This document shows, piece by piece, positions 5,979 through 8,276 of a DNA stretch of 8,276 nt. The stretch is from Clostridia bacterium (lineage in GTDB: Bacteria; Bacillota; Clostridia; Oscillospirales; Butyricicoccaceae). The position numbers and the translations under genes are program-made. Location: contig JAFYMQ010000218.1 in NCBI GenBank assembly GCA_017556565.1, forward strand, positions 1 through 8,276. Direction: 5' to 3'. The notes beneath the pieces are model-generated. The model saw only the letters and a program-made list of their open reading frames with translations. It made no database searches and was not told the origin of the DNA. Each line of letters opens with the position of its first letter. Position 1 is the first letter of the stretch.

Positions 5979-7092
5979 ATTTGATACCCAATGTATTGCA
6001 GATTTGTCGGGCGGCGTCTTCGGGCGAGTCGACCTTGACCGTAAAATCGCATACGGCGGCGTTCTGCCCCTCTGCCTCAATGGACAGCAGGCGGTTGACC
6101 TTGTCCTCGACAGGTGAGTCTTTGTTGAGTATGGCTGCCAGCAGGTCGCGCTTTTCACGCTTGGTGTATATGGTCACAACGTTGTCAAAATGGGTTTTAA
6201 GCGCCATTGCGCCGCAAATATCCATAACTGTGAGAACATGCTTGCCACGCGCCAAAATGTCTTCTACGTCTTTTTTGCGGGAGCCGTAGCACTTGTGGGC
6301 GTAGACGGTGGACTCGAACAGTTCACCGCGATCGTTCATGGCGTGGAAATCCTCAAGGCTGACGCAGTGATAGCCACGGCTTTTGCCGTCGGTTTCGGGA
6401 GACTCGGTGGTGTAGCTGCGCAGTTTTTCCACCGATGCGGTGCTTTGGAGTATGATGTCTGCGATCTCGTTCTTGCCGCTGCCCGAGGGGCCGACAAGCA
6501 CCACAACACCGGGTCTGTCAAGAGTGACAGGTGTATGTCCTACGCTGTAGCTGTCCGATATTATCTCAACAAGCTTCAAAAACTCGTCGTATGTATTGAC
6601 TGCCAGCATGCCTGTAGCTTCTCTGTTCCAGGGACGGCGCATCAGGATGGGGTATGCCGCATTGGAGCGGAACACGTTGTGCATACCGTCGTCAAACAGT
6701 ATATCCACGTCGATTTTATCCTTGCGCGAGCCCATGTAGATATGGTCGGCAGGTATCTCGGGAAACTCCTCCATAATACGCTGGGCGCGTATGCCCATAA
6801 ACTCGGGGCGGATAGACGTGGAGACAAAAACCTCGGTCATCCCGGACAGTTTGCGTACAAACTCTTTTGCGCCTTTGATGACCGGCTGATTGCGGAAAAA
6901 CTCAGGGTCATCAAAAAACTCGAATATAACGTCGGCACGGGTGCCTAATTTGCCCCAATGATCGACCTCATACTGGGTGATGGGTGGGTCAAAGTTATAC
7001 TTTTCGTTGGCGAGACGGATAGCGTAGGGCACGCACTCCATCAGCACGTCGTCTATATCAAGGGCGGTGGATAATCTGAATCTGCGCTCCAT
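5977..7092 (-). CDS. Fusion: HAD 5'(3')-deoxyribonucleotidase-like domain plus guanylate-kinase-like domain
   Basis: A 371-residue cytoplasmic protein. The N-terminal half (about 8-175) looks like an NT5C-type HAD phosphatase: motif I LDIDDVL (nucleophile Asp12, acid Asp14), motif II VSTS (90-93), motif III lysine (124 or 126, GSRKDK) and motif IV ILFDDGMHN (Asp134/Asp135). The C-terminal half (about 195-371) follows the guanylate kinase layout: P-loop GPSGSGKN (201-208), SYTT (226-229), GYHCVSLEDF (240-249), ELFES (257-261), YGSRKKDVEDIL (269-280), a DICGA segment (291-295) and a C-terminal R..RD / DS / R / E pattern. Oddities: the P-loop ends in Asn208 rather than Ser/Thr, and two GMP-binding arginines are Glu230 and Glu233. 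The start at ATG 7092 is preferred because a strong promoter lies inside the longer open frame that begins at 7182. Its ribosome site is weak. The gene is single. It could dephosphorylate and phosphorylate nucleotides; substrates are unknown. Confidence 0.85.
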   Translation of the reverse strand: MERRFRLSTALDIDDVLMECVPYAIRLANEKYNFDPPITQYEVDHWGKLGTRADVIFEFFDDPEFFRNQPVIKGAKEFVRKLSGMTEVFVSTSIRPEFMGIRAQRIMEEFPEIPADHIYMGSRKDKIDVDILFDDGMHNVFRSNAAYPILMRRPWNREATGMLAVNTYDEFLKLVEIISDSYSVGHTPVTLDRPGVVVLVGPSGSGKNEIADIILQSTASVEKLRSYTTESPETDGKSRGYHCVSLEDFHAMNDRGELFESTVYAHKCYGSRKKDVEDILARGKHVLTVMDICGAMALKTHFDNVVTIYTKREKRDLLAAILNKDSPVEDKVNRLLSIEAEGQNAAVCDFTVKVDSPEDAARQICNTLGIK

Positions 7093-7125
7093 AACAACAC
7101 TCACTTTCGGGTATTTGACAATTCT

Positions 7126-7154
7126 ATTATATATAAATACTGTGACAAAATCAA
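7126..7154 (-). promoter_or_regulatory. Sigma-A promoter of the nucleotidase/kinase fusion
   Basis: On the minus strand TTGATT (7154-7149) and a perfect TATAAT (7131-7126) are separated by 17 bases. Transcription would start near 7119, about 27 bases before ATG 7092. This rules against an upstream start at 7182, since those codons would lie outside the transcript. Confidence 0.72.
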
Positions 7155-7224
7155 CATCCCCGCTCTTTTCATATTTGTGCATCGGCTGTAATAAGTATAT
7201 ATAAAAATTACGGGAGGCTTAAAT

Positions 7225-8013
7225 ATGAAAACAAGCATACTTCGTCTGAAAAGCCGCAAAAAGCGTATCGGAATAATCGCAGCAGCACTTGCTATATGCT
7301 GCTTTGTGGGATTTTTTGTAACAGACGGCGGGCAGGCAATAGTTACGGCGGCACTGCAGCGGCAGCTGCCCATTTATTGCGTCAAAAAGGACGACAAAGT
7401 TGTTGCTCTGTCTTTTGATGCGGCGTGGGGAAACGAAGACACCCAGCAGCTTATAGACATACTGGGCAAATATAACATCAAGGCAACGTTCTTTGTGGTC
7501 GGCGAGTGGGTGGACAAATATCCCGAGTCTGTCAAAGCGCTGCACGATGCAGGACACGAGATCATGAACCACTCCAACGATCACAAATACTTCAGCAAGC
7601 TGTCCGCCGCCGAAATAATCAGCGATATAAATCTGTGCAACGACAAGATCGAATCGGTCACTGGAGTGCGACCTACCCTATTCCGCCCGCCCTACGGCGA
7701 CTATAACGACAACGTGGTGTCTACCGTCAACTCAATCGGTATGTACCCGATACAGTGGGATGTGGACAGTCTGGACTGGAAGGATCTGAGCGCTCAGGAT
7801 ATCCAAAGCCGCGTACTCAAGCGTGTTCAGCCCGGATCTATCGTGCTGTTCCACAATGCAGCCAAGAACACCCCCGCCGCGCTCAGCGGTATTATCGAGG
7901 GACTGCTTGCGCAGGGGTACAGTTTTTTGCCCATATCTCAGCTGATCTACAAAGACAACTATACCATCGATCATACAGGCAGGCAGCAGCCCGTGACGGC
8001 ATCAGCGCAATAG
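7225..8013 (+). CDS. pdaB: Sporulation polysaccharide deacetylase, PdaB type
   Basis: A 262-residue protein with a basic N-terminus (RLKSRKKR), one membrane helix or uncleaved signal (about 15-32) and an extracytoplasmic NodB-homology domain of the carbohydrate esterase 4 type. Seen: motif 1 ALSFDAAWGNEDT (61-73, Asp65), motif 2 HSNDH (116-120, two metal-binding His), motif 3 RPPYG (154-158), DSLDWKD (181-187) as motif 4, and motif 5 IVLFHNAAKNTP (206-217, His210). FDAAWGN in place of the usual FDDG is typical of the PdaB/YbaN group, which in Bacillus is expressed during sporulation and is needed for stable mature spores, acting on spore peptidoglycan. The ATG follows GGGAGG at 7-base spacing. 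The divergent neighbour is the nucleotidase/kinase gene. A TCATATTT resembling a sigma-E -35 lies upstream at 7169-7176, but no convincing -10 follows. No clear terminator separates it from the convergent peptidase, whose stop is 11 bases away. Confidence 0.88.
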   Translation: MKTSILRLKSRKKRIGIIAAALAICCFVGFFVTDGGQAIVTAALQRQLPIYCVKKDDKVVALSFDAAWGNEDTQQLIDILGKYNIKATFFVVGEWVDKYPESVKALHDAGHEIMNHSNDHKYFSKLSAAEIISDINLCNDKIESVTGVRPTLFRPPYGDYNDNVVSTVNSIGMYPIQWDVDSLDWKDLSAQDIQSRVLKRVQPGSIVLFHNAAKNTPAALSGIIEGLLAQGYSFLPISQLIYKDNYTIDHTGRQQPVTASAQ

Positions 8014-8024
8014 GGTCTGACAGG

Positions 8025-8276
8025 TTAACATACAGAGTCTGAAAGCTGCTTTTTGCGGGCTTGCCAGTTGGGCATACACTCACTCAGCGCGGCATAAAAG
8101 AGCCTGCTGTGATCGGGATGCAGAAAGTGGCACAACTCATGTGCGGCAACATAGTCGATCAGGCTATGCGGCATGGCAGCCAGTCGGGTATTGAATGTAA
8201 CCACTCCCTCACGTGGGCGGCAGTTGCCCCATTGCGAGGTCATCCTGCGCACCCGTATTGCGGGAAAGCTGACTCC
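8025..8276 (-). CDS. YgjP-type (M48-like) zinc metallopeptidase, C-terminal fragment
   Basis: The frame is open from the right edge (base 8276) to TAA 8027-8025, giving 83 residues of a protein that is normally around 200-250. Seen, counted from the edge: RRMTSQWGNC (10-19), TFNTRLAAMP (27-36), DYVAAHELCH (41-50) with the zinc motif HExxH (His46, Glu47, His50), HPDHS (53-57) supplying a further likely zinc ligand, and MPNWQARKKQL near the C-terminus. This order (SxWGxC, N.RL...P, YV..HELxH, .HS, MP.W...) is characteristic of the YgjP/DUF45 family, predicted cytoplasmic metallopeptidases often annotated as M48 family. The true start lies outside the window; a GTG at 8252 is in frame but falls inside the conserved domain. 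Convergent with pdaB. Confidence 0.9.
   Translation of the reverse strand, partial: GVSFPAIRVRRMTSQWGNCRPREGVVTFNTRLAAMPHSLIDYVAAHELCHFLHPDHSRLFYAALSECMPNWQARKKQLSDSVC

Noticed and set aside
6190..6948. A 252-codon plus-strand open frame antisense to the nucleotidase/kinase fusion
   Set aside because: It has no recognisable domain and no convincing ribosome site, and the minus-strand frame shows clear HAD and kinase motifs. It is a shadow frame caused by codon bias.
7093..7182. Longer N-terminus (30 extra codons) for the nucleotidase/kinase fusion
   Set aside because: The TTGATT-17-TATAAT promoter lies within this extension, so it would not be transcribed, and the added residues do not resemble the HAD fold.
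7160..7224. A sporulation-type promoter for pdaB
   Set aside because: TCATATTT looks like a sigma-E -35, but no CATA-type -10 lies at the right distance; TTGTGC-17-TATATA as a sigma-A site is also weak.
1..8276. CRISPR array, tRNA/rRNA, riboswitch, insertion sequence or prophage remnants
   Set aside because: No regularly spaced repeats, cloverleaf, recognisable aptamer core, transposase or integrase sequence, or target-site duplication was seen on either strand.

Overview
The window looks like chromosomal DNA of an endospore-forming member of the Clostridia, probably Oscillospiraceae/Ruminococcaceae-like. The best evidence is an intact sporulation sigma factor gene (sigK, with a pro-sequence) and a PdaB-type sporulation polysaccharide deacetylase. 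Strong GGAGG ribosome binding sites and mixed GC/AT codon use fit this. No tRNA, rRNA, insertion sequence, phage gene or CRISPR array is visible. The lineage is an inference from gene content, not from an alignment.

Layout from left to right. (a) The minus strand of bases 1-2328 holds three genes, read from right to left: a cysteine-rich conserved protein of unknown function (2328-1516), a terminator, a small polytopic membrane protein (1439-897), and the N-terminal 279 residues of NAD-dependent DNA ligase LigA (837 to the left edge), which has its own sigma-A-type promoter. (b) A 232-base divergent regulatory region (2329-2560) is rich in palindromes and carries a strong extended -10 promoter for (c) an MFS transporter of the oxalate/formate-antiporter-like type (2561-3832, plus). 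(d) A bidirectional terminator separates it from the convergent XRE-type regulator fused to a multi-pass membrane domain (5073-3877, minus). (e) sigK (5250-5939, plus) is divergent from that regulator. An inverted repeat overlaps its translation start. (f) Another bidirectional terminator separates sigK from a convergent fusion of a HAD-type 5'(3')-deoxyribonucleotidase-like domain to a guanylate-kinase-like domain (7092-5977, minus). (g) pdaB (7225-8013, plus) follows divergently. (h) At the right edge, on the minus strand, is the C-terminal part of a YgjP-type zinc metallopeptidase (8276-8025).

Most genes are single transcription units on alternating strands, so the window does not describe one operon or a single pathway. 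sigK and pdaB both belong to spore formation: sigma-K drives late mother-cell transcription and PdaB-type deacetylases act on spore peptidoglycan. LigA and the nucleotidase/kinase fusion concern DNA and nucleotide metabolism. The most unusual item is that fusion. Its kinase half has lost residues that normally define a guanylate kinase: the P-loop Ser/Thr and two GMP-binding arginines. I see no clear new multi-gene system; the other notable observations are regulatory palindromes and two proteins I cannot assign.
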